A stretch of DNA of 5,008 bases, from contig JAOPYU010000298.1 of NCBI GenBank assembly GCA_025964455.1, forward strand, positions 1 through 5,008. The letters are read 5' to 3'. The position numbers and the translations under genes were made by a program. Origin of the DNA: Thermoleophilia bacterium. GTDB lineage: Bacteria > Actinomycetota > Thermoleophilia > Gaiellales > SKUG01. The stretch's first letter is position 1. The number at the start of each line of letters is the position of its first letter. Shown in pieces: positions 1 to 4,925 of this stretch. The notes under the pieces are model-generated. The model was given only the letters and a program-made list of their open reading frames with translations. It was not told the origin of the DNA and ran no database searches.

Positions 1-63
1 GTCGGTGTCTTTGGGCGACGCTCCCTGCCGGAGTAACTGTACGATCGAGGCCGATTCGGTCAT
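1..63 (-). CDS. Possible 5' part of an unrecognised gene, cut by the left edge
   Basis: An ATG at 63 (minus strand) opens a 21-codon frame, MTESASIVQLLRQGASPKDT..., that is still open at the window edge. A moderate purine-rich stretch (TAGGCGG on the minus strand) lies about 5 nt before the ATG, and 16 of the 21 third positions are G or C, as expected for a high-GC coding frame. No family is recognisable from so short a piece. An overlapping minus-strand frame that starts at 122 (MKVTKIGPTR...) is also open to the edge and competes with this call. If the tRNA remnant at 324-364 marks an element boundary, this would be the last element-borne gene, reading away from the boundary. Confidence 0.3.
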   Translation of the reverse strand, partial: MTESASIVQLLRQGASPKDTD

Positions 64-299
64 GGGGACCGCCTACCCACCGCAACGGAATCCGCGTTGG
101 ACCAATCTTGGTGACCTTCATCGCCACGGAGCAACCTGATCGATAATGAGGTGAGACGCCGGCGCGACCGCCGGGCCAATCCGCCCCCGTCGCGCCACCC
201 GGTTTGCCACCCGGTGCGCCAGAAACCCCTGCAAATGGGCTCGCGACACCCAATCACAAATATCCCTGCATAAGCGCACTTTCGGTACTTGCAGGTCTT
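64..299. other. Non-coding stretch beside the tRNA remnant, with short repeats
   Basis: No frame here looks like a protein. The 65-codon minus-strand frame at 60-257 is short, Arg/Gly/Trp-rich and lacks a convincing ribosome binding site. Visible structure is limited to a tandem copy of GCCACCCGGT (194-203 and 206-215, period 12), two copies of CCCTGCA (227-233 and 264-270) and an inverted copy, TGCAGG (290-295). The part from about 250 to 330 is visibly richer in A and T than the genes to the right. This is compatible with the end of an integrative element, where recombinase arm sites would lie, but nothing proves it. Confidence 0.4.
194..215. repeat. Tandem direct repeat of GCCACCCGGT
   Basis: Two exact 10-bp copies lie at 194-203 and 206-215, separated by TT, giving a 12-bp period close to one helical turn. 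Repeats with this spacing are common as protein-binding sites. Their position about 110 bp from the tRNA remnant allows a role as integrase or excisionase arm sites, but chance in GC-rich DNA is also possible. Confidence 0.4.
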
Positions 300-319
300 C
301 CGAGGTGCTCTATCCTCGG
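300..319. repeat. Perfect inverted repeat CCGAGG-N8-CCTCGG next to the tRNA remnant
   Basis: CCGAGG (300-305) and CCTCGG (314-319) form a perfect 6-bp stem with an 8-nt loop. It ends five bases before the anticodon-loop T of the tRNA fragment. There is no T-run after it on either strand, so it is not a standard intrinsic terminator. It occupies the place where the 5' half of a real tRNA would be and does not fold as a D-arm or anticodon stem. It may be part of a recombinase core or accessory site, or a hairpin closing an upstream transcript. Confidence 0.4.
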
Positions 320-323
320 TAAA

Positions 324-364
324 TCATAATCCGCGTGTCGGGGGTTCGAGTCCCTCCACCGCTA
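324..364 (+). tRNA. tRNA-Met(CAT)-type 3' half, probable attachment-site remnant (pseudo-tRNA)
   Basis: From 324 the sequence reads as the 3' part of a tRNA. T33 is at 324, anticodon CAT at 325-327, AA at 328-329 and the 3' anticodon strand TCCGC at 330-334. A five-base variable loop follows (335-339), then T-arm GGGGG-TTCGAGT-CCCTC (340-356), acceptor strand CACCGCT (357-363) and A73 at 364. The next bases are CTA, so CCA is not encoded. The upstream sequence cannot pair: the bases before the anticodon loop do not complement TCCGC, and no AGCGGTG-like 5' acceptor strand or D-arm occurs at the right distance. Similarity therefore starts at the anticodon loop, a common crossover point for tyrosine integrases. 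I infer a displaced 3' half left by integration, not a working tRNA gene. Confidence 0.7.
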
Positions 365-375
365 CTACACGAAGG

Positions 376-395
376 CCCCGCTCCGGCGGGGTTTT
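376..395 (+). terminator. Intrinsic terminator after the tRNA remnant
   Basis: CCCCGC (376-381), loop TCCG (382-385) and GCGGGG (386-391) form a perfect GC-rich 6-bp stem, followed directly by TTTT (392-395). It lies 11 nt beyond the tRNA discriminator base, where a terminator for an intact tRNA gene would be. This suggests that the right flank is the original chromosomal context. On the minus strand the stem lies just after the SDR stop codon but lacks a T-run, so it is at best a weak terminator for that gene. Confidence 0.8.
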
Positions 396-406
396 CTGGT
401 TCATAG

Positions 407-1243
407 TTACGAATGCGCCAAGGAGCTCGAGAGTTCTCGGTACGCATCGATCTGCTCCAGCAGCCGCCGCGCCTTCGCCTCCGCTCCAGCCATGGCGTCT
501 GCACCTGCCACCCAGCGCGCTGGCGGCTGGTCACCTTCGATGAGCCCCACGAGGGCGGTTGCGAGCTTGGCGGGATCGCCGGGCTGCGTGCCGCTCACCG
601 ACTCCCATGCGGGGATCATCTCGGCCGTTCGAGAGGCGTAGTCGTCGATCGACAACTCGGCCCAGGTCGTCGACTCCTTCGTGAGGAGTTCCGTGCGGAA
701 AAATCCAGGCTCGACGATCGTCGTCCCGATGCCGAACGGCTCCAGTTCCTCGGCCAGGCTCTCCATCCATCCCTCGACACCGAATTTCGCGGCTGCATAG
801 GCGGACGTGAAGGCGCCACCGACCAATCCAGCGAGCGACCCGATGGTGACGATCCAACCGGAGCCCTGAGCACGCATGACCGGGAGCACCGCGCGGGTGA
901 CGTTCATCGGGCCGTACAGGTTGGCCTGGAGCTGACGGTCGACTTGCTCCGGAGTGAGCTCCTCGAAGAAGCCGGCGTAGAAATTGCCGGCATTGTTGAC
1001 CAGTACGTCGATCCCGCCGAAGCGCTCGCGAGCGGCATTCGTTGCGGTCTCGATCTCTTGGGGATCCGTCACGTCGAGCTCGGCGACGAGCAGGTCCTCG
1101 TGCTCGCCGATCGCTGCGCTCACCGCGTCCGCGTTGCGACCCGTCGCGACCACCGCAAGCCCCGCATCGAGTGCTGCCTTCGCGATGTCGACACCCATGC
1201 CGCGCCCGGCGCCGGTGATGAACCAAACCTTCTTGCCTGTCAT
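407..1243 (-). CDS. SDR-family NAD(P)-dependent oxidoreductase
   Basis: A 278-aa classical short-chain dehydrogenase/reductase, presumably a cytoplasmic NAD(P)-dependent alcohol/ketone oxidoreductase; the substrate cannot be read from the sequence. The glycine-rich cofactor motif TGAGRGMG is at residues 10-17, the adenine-pocket Asp at D57 and NNAG at 83-86. The catalytic set is N108, S136, Y149 and K153 (YAAAK), followed by PG at 179-180. R14 and R36 (after the second strand) suggest NADPH preference. The ATG at 1243 is chosen because the Rossmann fold starts at once and GGGGAG lies 6 nt upstream (plus 1250-1255). A longer frame from 1381 would add 46 residues unlike any SDR and run into lysR. 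It is divergent from a LysR regulator across 96 bp, a typical regulator-target layout. Confidence 0.92.
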   Translation of the reverse strand: MTGKKVWFITGAGRGMGVDIAKAALDAGLAVVATGRNADAVSAAIGEHEDLLVAELDVTDPQEIETATNAARERFGGIDVLVNNAGNFYAGFFEELTPEQVDRQLQANLYGPMNVTRAVLPVMRAQGSGWIVTIGSLAGLVGGAFTSAYAAAKFGVEGWMESLAEELEPFGIGTTIVEPGFFRTELLTKESTTWAELSIDDYASRTAEMIPAWESVSGTQPGDPAKLATALVGLIEGDQPPARWVAGADAMAGAEAKARRLLEQIDAYRELSSSLAHS

Positions 1244-1276
1244 GCCGTGCTCCCCGTCGAATGGGCCTCGGACGTC

Positions 1277-1305
1277 ATGATGCGCGGCAAGTTCCATAGA
1301 GGCAA
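1277..1305 (-). promoter_or_regulatory. Predicted promoter of the SDR gene
   Basis: On the minus strand, TTGCCT (-35, plus 1300-1305) and CATCAT (-10, plus 1277-1282) are exactly 17 bp apart. Each matches the vegetative consensus at 4 of 6 positions. Initiation would fall near 1270, giving a leader of roughly 27 nt that contains the GGGGAG ribosome binding site. The -35 box overlaps the left arm of the dyad at 1296-1328, where a LysR protein could act. The prediction comes from sequence alone. Confidence 0.4.
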
Positions 1306-1328
1306 ATACATGTTCTTGGCGCCTCGAT
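1296..1328. promoter_or_regulatory. Imperfect dyad between SDR and lysR, candidate LysR operator
   Basis: ATAGAGGC (1296-1303) and GCCTCGAT (1321-1328) form an inverted repeat with 7 of 8 bases matching and a 17-bp spacer. LysR-type regulators usually bind dyads in the divergent region between their own gene and the target. The left arm covers the predicted SDR -35 box. The right arm reaches the start region of lysR, so one site could serve both activation and autoregulation. The spacer is longer than in the classic T-N11-A box, so the exact binding element is uncertain. Confidence 0.4.
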
Positions 1329-1339
1329 AGGATATGACT

Positions 1340-2254
1340 ATGGATCCGCGCCGCATACTCACCTTTCGAGCCGTTGCACACGAAGGCTCGTTCTCGCGAG
1401 CCGCTCGAGCGCTCTCGCTGTCACAGCCTTCGGTCTCACACCAGATCGCACTGCTGGAAACGGAGGCTGGCGTTCGACTGATCGATCGCCAGCCTGGCGG
1501 GTTGCACCTCACCCCTGCAGGTGATGTGCTCCTCGAGCACGCCGACCGTCTCGCCTGGCGGCTCGATCTTGCGAGGGCCCAGGTGGGTGAGATCGCGAGC
1601 AGGGCCCGGATCGAGATCCGCGTCGGATCGTTTCCGACCGCGCTCGCGGGCTACCTGCCGGCCGCGGTCGTTCAACTACGCGAGACCCGACCCGAAGCTC
1701 GCGTGGTCCTGAGTGAAGTGACTCCCAGCACGATCGAGACGCGATTCCTGAGCGGGGAGTTCGACATCGCGATCAGCTATCAGGACGACGGCGACACGAG
1801 GAGGGAGTTCGAAGGGGCTGAGCGCATCGAGCTACTGCACGATACGTTCCTTCTCGGACTGCCTCCCAACCACCCGCTGGCGAACGACGAGGGCCGCATC
1901 GACCTGTCGAAGCTCAGCGACGACGACTGGATCGTTCCGTCACTCGACGGTTACCTCGTGAACGCGTGCCGCGCGGCCGGATTCGAGCCGCGCGTGGCAT
2001 CCGTCACCTACGACCCCCTCGCCACACGCGGTCTCATCGCGCGCGGGCTCGGCGTCGGTTTCGTGCCCGAGTTGCTCGGCCGCGACTTTCACGAGGTTGC
2101 CCTTCGTCCCGTGGCGGGCGTGCGCCACCGACAGGTATTCGCGCTGCTTCCCCCCGGACGAAGGCACCCGTTGGCCAGCGCTGTCATCGACGCGCTCACC
2201 ATGGTGGCCCCCCACTACGGAATCGTCGATGAAGAAACGGCGACGCACATCTGA
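1340..2254 (+). CDS. LysR-family transcriptional regulator
   Basis: A 304-aa protein of typical LysR length. The N-terminal winged helix-turn-helix covers about residues 3-62; its recognition part, SLSQPSVSHQIALLE, lies at 26-40 and is followed by the usual LTPAG (57-61). A linker helix (about 63-88) leads to a periplasmic-binding-protein-like effector domain from about 90 to the end, which contains a GLGVGFVPE-type segment. An upstream in-frame ATG at 1334 exists, but AGGA (1329-1332) is only 1 nt from it and 7 nt from the ATG at 1340, so 1340 (MDPRR) is preferred. A TAGGAT hexamer ending 7 nt before 1340 also allows a leaderless start there. The protein probably controls the divergent SDR gene in response to a small ligand that is not identifiable here. 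Confidence 0.93.
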   Translation: MDPRRILTFRAVAHEGSFSRAARALSLSQPSVSHQIALLETEAGVRLIDRQPGGLHLTPAGDVLLEHADRLAWRLDLARAQVGEIASRARIEIRVGSFPTALAGYLPAAVVQLRETRPEARVVLSEVTPSTIETRFLSGEFDIAISYQDDGDTRREFEGAERIELLHDTFLLGLPPNHPLANDEGRIDLSKLSDDDWIVPSLDGYLVNACRAAGFEPRVASVTYDPLATRGLIARGLGVGFVPELLGRDFHEVALRPVAGVRHRQVFALLPPGRRHPLASAVIDALTMVAPHYGIVDEETATHI

Positions 2255-2293
2255 GTCGCTCGCTCTGGTGCGGGCCCCGATCCAGCTCGCACT

Positions 2294-2755
2294 TCAGCCA
2301 CCCAGGTCGGATTCGAGCAGCGCGTCAGTCGCCGGGTCCATCCCTTCTGGAAAGTACCGCTCGATCACTGCCGCGAACTCGCCTGCGTCGGGATCTGAAC
2401 GCGCGAAGAGTGTCATCGACGAACGCAGCTTCTGGGCGTCGACGGCCCCGAGGATCGCAACGGGATCGGGCTCGTCGATCACAAGCAGCCCCTGCACGCA
2501 TTCGTGCAGGCGCTGACCGAGCACAGGATGGACGAGGTATGCGCGCGCTTCCTCGATGCCGGAGATCGCATACAGCCGTGCCGTGTCACTTCGCCCGAGG
2601 CCGGCCAGCTGTGGGAACACGAACCACATCCAGTGGGACCGCTTCCTTCCTCGGCGAAGCTCTTCGAGCGCTCGTCCGTACGCACCGCCCGCATCCTGCG
2701 CTGCGAGGAAGCGCCCGAGGCGGAACGGGTCGTCTGTGTCGGCCGCCGCTTCCAT
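2294..2755 (-). CDS. DUF1810 family protein
   Basis: A 153-aa, probably cytoplasmic, mostly helical protein of the DUF1810 family, whose biochemical role is not established as far as I know. The family hallmarks are clear. FLAAQ is at 16-20 and the segment GRKRSHWMWFVFPQLAGLG at 36-54. Next come YAI at 62-64, the helix EEARAYLVHPVLGQRL at 68-83 and DAQKLRSSMTLFA at 106-118. The C-terminal Tyr/Phe-rich part ends near 146. Length agrees with the family. The ATG at 2755 is chosen because the domain begins soon after it; the frame extends to 2893, but those 46 residues are Arg-rich and unlike the family. No clear ribosome binding site precedes 2755, so the start is less certain than the identity. 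The gene converges on lysR with 39 bp between stops and is divergent from the FnIII gene. Confidence 0.85.
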   Translation of the reverse strand: MEAAADTDDPFRLGRFLAAQDAGGAYGRALEELRRGRKRSHWMWFVFPQLAGLGRSDTARLYAISGIEEARAYLVHPVLGQRLHECVQGLLVIDEPDPVAILGAVDAQKLRSSMTLFARSDPDAGEFAAVIERYFPEGMDPATDALLESDLGG

Positions 2756-2946
2756 CGCCGTGGTGTTGCCGAATGCGCGCGCACGAAACAGCCACCGTTG
2801 CGACCTGCGTTGCCGTCGCGCATTCTCCCGATTTCGCCACCGGTCACACCGCGATGGGCGCGTGGATGTGTCAAGGTGCACGTTGTCGCGCACACCGATC
2901 GCACGGGCTTTTCGTCGATCGAATCACCATTCGGGGGAAGCCAGTC
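2756..2946. promoter_or_regulatory. Divergent intergenic region, no clear promoter
   Basis: These 191 bp separate the DUF1810 start from the FnIII gene start and must hold promoters for both, but no convincing -35/-10 pair stands out on either strand. The only structure seen is a hairpin at 2876-2893 (GTGCACG-TTGT-CGCGCAC, one A-C mismatch) and a TCGATCGA palindrome near 2917-2924. Neither has a clear role. Confidence 0.35.
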
Positions 2947-3681
2947 ATGCACGTGATCCGAACCGCACGAAGTCTCGTAACGCTCGCCGCTCTGGGAACT
3001 TTCATGGCCGCCGCTCCCGTCGCGCAGGCGTCGACGCCGCCGACCGCACCGACCAACACGGCGGTCACGGTCGTGCAGGACGGCGCCCGCACCGCGACGA
3101 CGGACATCACGTGGACGGCATCGACGGATTCCGACGGAACGGTCGCGTCCTATGACGTGTCGATCACCGAGGGCGACGCGATCCGCGTGCTCTCGTCGAC
3201 CACGACGTCGCTGCGCGTGTCGCTGACACGCGGTCGCGCCTACGACATCCGTGTCGCGGCCGTCGACAACTCCGGGGACCGTTCGCTCGCTGGCTCACCC
3301 GTATCGCTGCGACTCGCGACGACCAAGGTGACCCTCGCCGTCGGGGCTCGGGCGAGGGGCGCGCTGGCGCAGAGCTGCGTTGGCGTCGCCGGGGCGTGCA
3401 CCTTCCGGACACTGGTCGGCGCTACCTATGCGCTCCGGGCATCCTCCACGACTCCGCTCGCTGGCACGCTCGTGGAGCTGACGCCGCTGTGGCGCCGTCC
3501 GGGCGTGACGCGTTTCGTCCAGCGCGTCCCGGTGTTCGTGAAGCTCGGCGCAACCGGCGGCTCGCTCGCGCTGTCGCGCGTGGTGAAGGCGCGCGGCACG
3601 TGGTGCGTGCGCGTGCGGCTCGCGTCGGGCGACCTCGCGGTGCGCGCGCCGGCGCCCGGTCTGGTGTGCGTCAAGTACTGA
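2947..3681 (+). CDS. Secreted fibronectin type III domain protein
   Basis: A 244-aa exported protein of unknown specific role. The N-terminus has a Sec signal peptide: basic residues R5 and R8, a hydrophobic core at about 10-25, and AQA (26-28) before S29 as cleavage site. A Thr/Pro-rich start and a single FnIII-like domain follow (about 33-123). The domain shows the expected conserved residues: W56 in the TWTAS strand, the DSDG-V-YDV turn (61-71), and YDIRVAAVDNSG (99-110). The C-terminal half (124-244) is strand-rich with cysteines at 144, 151, 220 and 241, which could form two disulfides outside the cell; I do not recognise it. There is no LPXTG motif, lipobox or transmembrane tail. The ATG at 2947 is preferred because GGGGGAAG lies 6 nt upstream and the signal peptide starts there. 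The longer frame from 2410 is antisense to the DUF1810 gene. Confidence 0.82.
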   Translation: MHVIRTARSLVTLAALGTFMAAAPVAQASTPPTAPTNTAVTVVQDGARTATTDITWTASTDSDGTVASYDVSITEGDAIRVLSSTTTSLRVSLTRGRAYDIRVAAVDNSGDRSLAGSPVSLRLATTKVTLAVGARARGALAQSCVGVAGACTFRTLVGATYALRASSTTPLAGTLVELTPLWRRPGVTRFVQRVPVFVKLGATGGSLALSRVVKARGTWCVRVRLASGDLAVRAPAPGLVCVKY

Positions 3682-3703
3682 ATCGGTGGAACGCCTGCTG
3701 GCC

Positions 3704-4108
3704 TCAGATCCGGCGGATGATCGCATCGGGCCCTGTGCCGAAGCGCGAGTCGCCATGCGCGTAACCGACGTCCCAGATGGCGTCGAGTTCGACGCCGGGC
3801 GCGACTGACATCGCGCTGACCGTCGACTGGATGGAGTACACGGCCTTCGGCGTGCCACTCGGCGCGAGCGAGAGCAGCAGCTGCACGGCATCCCACGCGT
3901 CGCCGCGACGGATGAAGCCAACGCTCTGCGTCTGGAACGAACCGGGCGTGCGCAGCTGATCCGCGGCAACTGCGATGTCACGGATGCCGGTGGCGAGCGT
4001 GCGACCGGCGGTCACCGTGACCGGGGCGCTGGGCTGGGCGCCGCGAAGGTGGGCGGACCCCAGGACGGTGCCGGGCGCGATCGGGGCGGAGATGGGGGCG
4101 AGCTGCAT
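3704..4108 (-). CDS. Unrecognised 134-aa protein
   Basis: I do not recognise a family. The start is well supported: AAGGAA (plus 4114-4119) lies 5 nt before the ATG. The product has 134 residues with no cysteine, a single lysine, no signal peptide and no membrane helix, so it is probably cytoplasmic. It is rich in Val, Ala, Ser, Thr and Gly, and alternates short hydrophobic strands with turns (PVTVTAG, QSVGFIRRGDAW, KAVYSIQSTVSAMSV). This looks more like a beta-sandwich or barrel than a helical DNA-binding protein. It lies 117 bp downstream of the TrmH-type gene on the same strand, with its own possible promoter and a leader hairpin, so it may be separately transcribed. It converges on the FnIII gene with only 22 bp between stops. 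Confidence 0.72.
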   Translation of the reverse strand: MQLAPISAPIAPGTVLGSAHLRGAQPSAPVTVTAGRTLATGIRDIAVAADQLRTPGSFQTQSVGFIRRGDAWDAVQLLLSLAPSGTPKAVYSIQSTVSAMSVAPGVELDAIWDVGYAHGDSRFGTGPDAIIRRI

Positions 4109-4130
4109 GTCGGTTCCTTGCGGGGGGAAG

Positions 4131-4147
4131 GGCGAGCGTCACTCGCC
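4131..4147 (-). promoter_or_regulatory. Perfect hairpin in the leader of the 134-aa gene
   Basis: GGCGAG (4131-4136), a 5-nt loop and CTCGCC (4142-4147) form a perfect 6-bp stem. Read on the minus strand, it ends 11 nt before the AAGGAA ribosome binding site. No T-run follows, so it is not an ordinary terminator for the upstream methyltransferase gene. It could stabilise the mRNA 5' end, modulate translation or be an operator. Chance cannot be excluded. Confidence 0.4.
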
Positions 4148-4158
4148 GTGCTGCCAGA

Positions 4159-4187
4159 ACCGTACCGACGCGATCCATGAACCACAA
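4159..4187 (-). promoter_or_regulatory. Possible promoter of the 134-aa gene
   Basis: On the minus strand, TTGTGG (plus 4182-4187) and TACGGT (plus 4159-4164) are exactly 17 bp apart. The -10 fits the loose actinobacterial TANNNT pattern and the -35 keeps TTG. Initiation near 4152 would give a leader of about 43 nt that begins with the 4131-4147 hairpin. The match is modest, and read-through from the methyltransferase gene is the alternative. Confidence 0.3.
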
Positions 4188-4225
4188 GGATCTTTTTCGC
4201 ATCTAACACGACCAACGGTTCACAA

Positions 4226-4849
4226 TCAGCCGAGCCGCGTACCTGACCTGGGAGCCGGAACTGAATCCGGGACCTCGCCGGCGGTCACGCCCTTCGTCAG
4301 CACTCCCTCGCGTACATCGGGGCGGTCTTGGCGGCTCGCGAGCGACGACTCCGGCGTGCCCCAAAGCCGATCTGCGATGGCGTACATGGCGATACCTGCG
4401 GCCATGGCGACGTTGAGGCTGTCCTTGCGCCCGCGCATCGGGAGCTCGATCACCGTGTCTGCACGTTCCGTCAGCCACGGCGGCGCGCCGAGCAGCTCCT
4501 CGCACGCGACGAGCACGATGTCGCGGTCACCCGGAAGCTCGAACGTCGCGAGCGTCTCGGCGCGGGGATGCTGCTCGAGCACCACGACGTGCCGGCCCTC
4601 GAGTGCATGATCGAAGTCCTCGCGCGACGGGGCGTGTCGCCACGGCACCATGTCCACCGCGTCGAGCGCGACCTTGTCGATGCGGCGATCTGGCGGGGTT
4701 CCCGTGATGCCGCTCAGCACGAGCTCCGAGACGCCAGCCCCGTCGCAGGTGCGAAAGAGCGTGCCCACGTTCGCCAGGCTGCGGATATCGTGGGCGACCA
4801 CGATGAGTCGCGGCTCTGCACCAGCGGACGCGTGTGACGGTTCAGGCAT
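4226..4849 (-). CDS. SpoU/TrmH-family RNA 2'-O-ribose methyltransferase
   Basis: A 207-aa SPOUT enzyme expected to transfer a methyl group from S-adenosylmethionine to a ribose 2'-OH in tRNA or rRNA; the target nucleotide cannot be assigned. Motif 1 is clear (N27-V-G-T-L-F-R33, then G37-A-G39). A conserved middle segment follows at about 50-70 (TPPDRRIDKVAL...VPW). Motif 2 is at 110-121 (DIVLVACEELLG, with E117 and G121) and motif 3 at 136-153 (LPM...DSLNVAMAAGI), with S144, L145 and N146 of the trefoil-knot cofactor loop. Motif 2 reads ACE where family members usually have GNE or similar. A polar tail of about 50 residues (159-207) follows the fold. No ribosome binding site precedes the ATG at 4849. 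TACAGT ends 7 nt upstream, so the mRNA may be leaderless. It is divergent from the csbD-like gene. Confidence 0.88.
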   Translation of the reverse strand: MPEPSHASAGAEPRLIVVAHDIRSLANVGTLFRTCDGAGVSELVLSGITGTPPDRRIDKVALDAVDMVPWRHAPSREDFDHALEGRHVVVLEQHPRAETLATFELPGDRDIVLVACEELLGAPPWLTERADTVIELPMRGRKDSLNVAMAAGIAMYAIADRLWGTPESSLASRQDRPDVREGVLTKGVTAGEVPDSVPAPRSGTRLG

Positions 4850-4856
4850 GGCAGGG

Positions 4857-4862
4857 ACTGTA
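4857..4862 (-). promoter_or_regulatory. Possible -10 element for a leaderless methyltransferase mRNA
   Basis: On the minus strand TACAGT lies 7 nt before the ATG at 4849. Initiation at the usual distance from this hexamer would fall on or next to the A of the start codon. The absence of a Shine-Dalgarno sequence supports this. No good -35 is present at 17-18 bp. Leaderless genes are frequent in actinobacteria. Confidence 0.35.
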
Positions 4863-4898
4863 CCGATCGTCGACTACTGCCGCGCCCCACGGGCAGGC

Positions 4899-4910
4899 TG
4901 GTTGCAACCA
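4899..4910. promoter_or_regulatory. Perfect 12-bp palindrome upstream of the csbD-like gene
   Basis: TGGTTGCAACCA is a perfect uninterrupted palindrome in the 76-bp divergent region between the methyltransferase and csbD-like genes. It ends 4 nt before the AAGGGA ribosome binding site. A loopless palindrome is more like a dimeric repressor site than an RNA hairpin. It may control the csbD-like gene, but the factor is unknown. Confidence 0.45.
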
Positions 4911-4925
4911 ACCGAAGGGACCTCC

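Noticed and set aside
60..257. 65-codon minus-strand frame
   Set aside because: Arg/Gly/Trp-rich with no good ribosome binding site and no recognisable pattern; probably chance.
64..364. Group I intron splitting a tRNA-Met(CAT) at the anticodon loop
   Set aside because: No 5' tRNA half occurs in the window, and the expected intron-terminal G directly before the 3' exon is absent. An attachment remnant explains the data better, though a 5' half lying left of the window cannot be fully excluded.
413..1330. 305-codon plus-strand frame opposite the SDR gene
   Set aside because: It is an antisense shadow of a high-GC coding region. The minus strand carries all SDR motifs in order.
1244..1381. 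Longer start for the SDR gene (ATG at 1381)
   Set aside because: It would add 46 residues unlike SDR proteins, overlap lysR and skip the GGGGAG ribosome binding site placed for the ATG at 1243.
2255..2293. Terminator between lysR and the DUF1810 gene
   Set aside because: Only short GC-rich complementarities (CTGG...CCAG around GGGCCC) are present, with no T-run on either strand.
2756..2893. Longer start for the DUF1810 gene (ATG at 2893)
   Set aside because: The added residues are Arg-rich and not part of the family. The domain begins just after 2755.
2410..2946. Long N-terminal extension of the FnIII frame (423 codons in total)
   Set aside because: The extension is antisense to the clear DUF1810 gene and has low-quality Arg/Ser-rich content. 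A signal peptide and ribosome binding site mark the start at 2947.
4012..4215. Small minus-strand frame between the methyltransferase and the 134-aa gene
   Set aside because: It overlaps the start of the better supported 134-aa gene in another frame, has no ribosome binding site, and its C-terminal part is Arg/Pro/Ser-rich shadow sequence.
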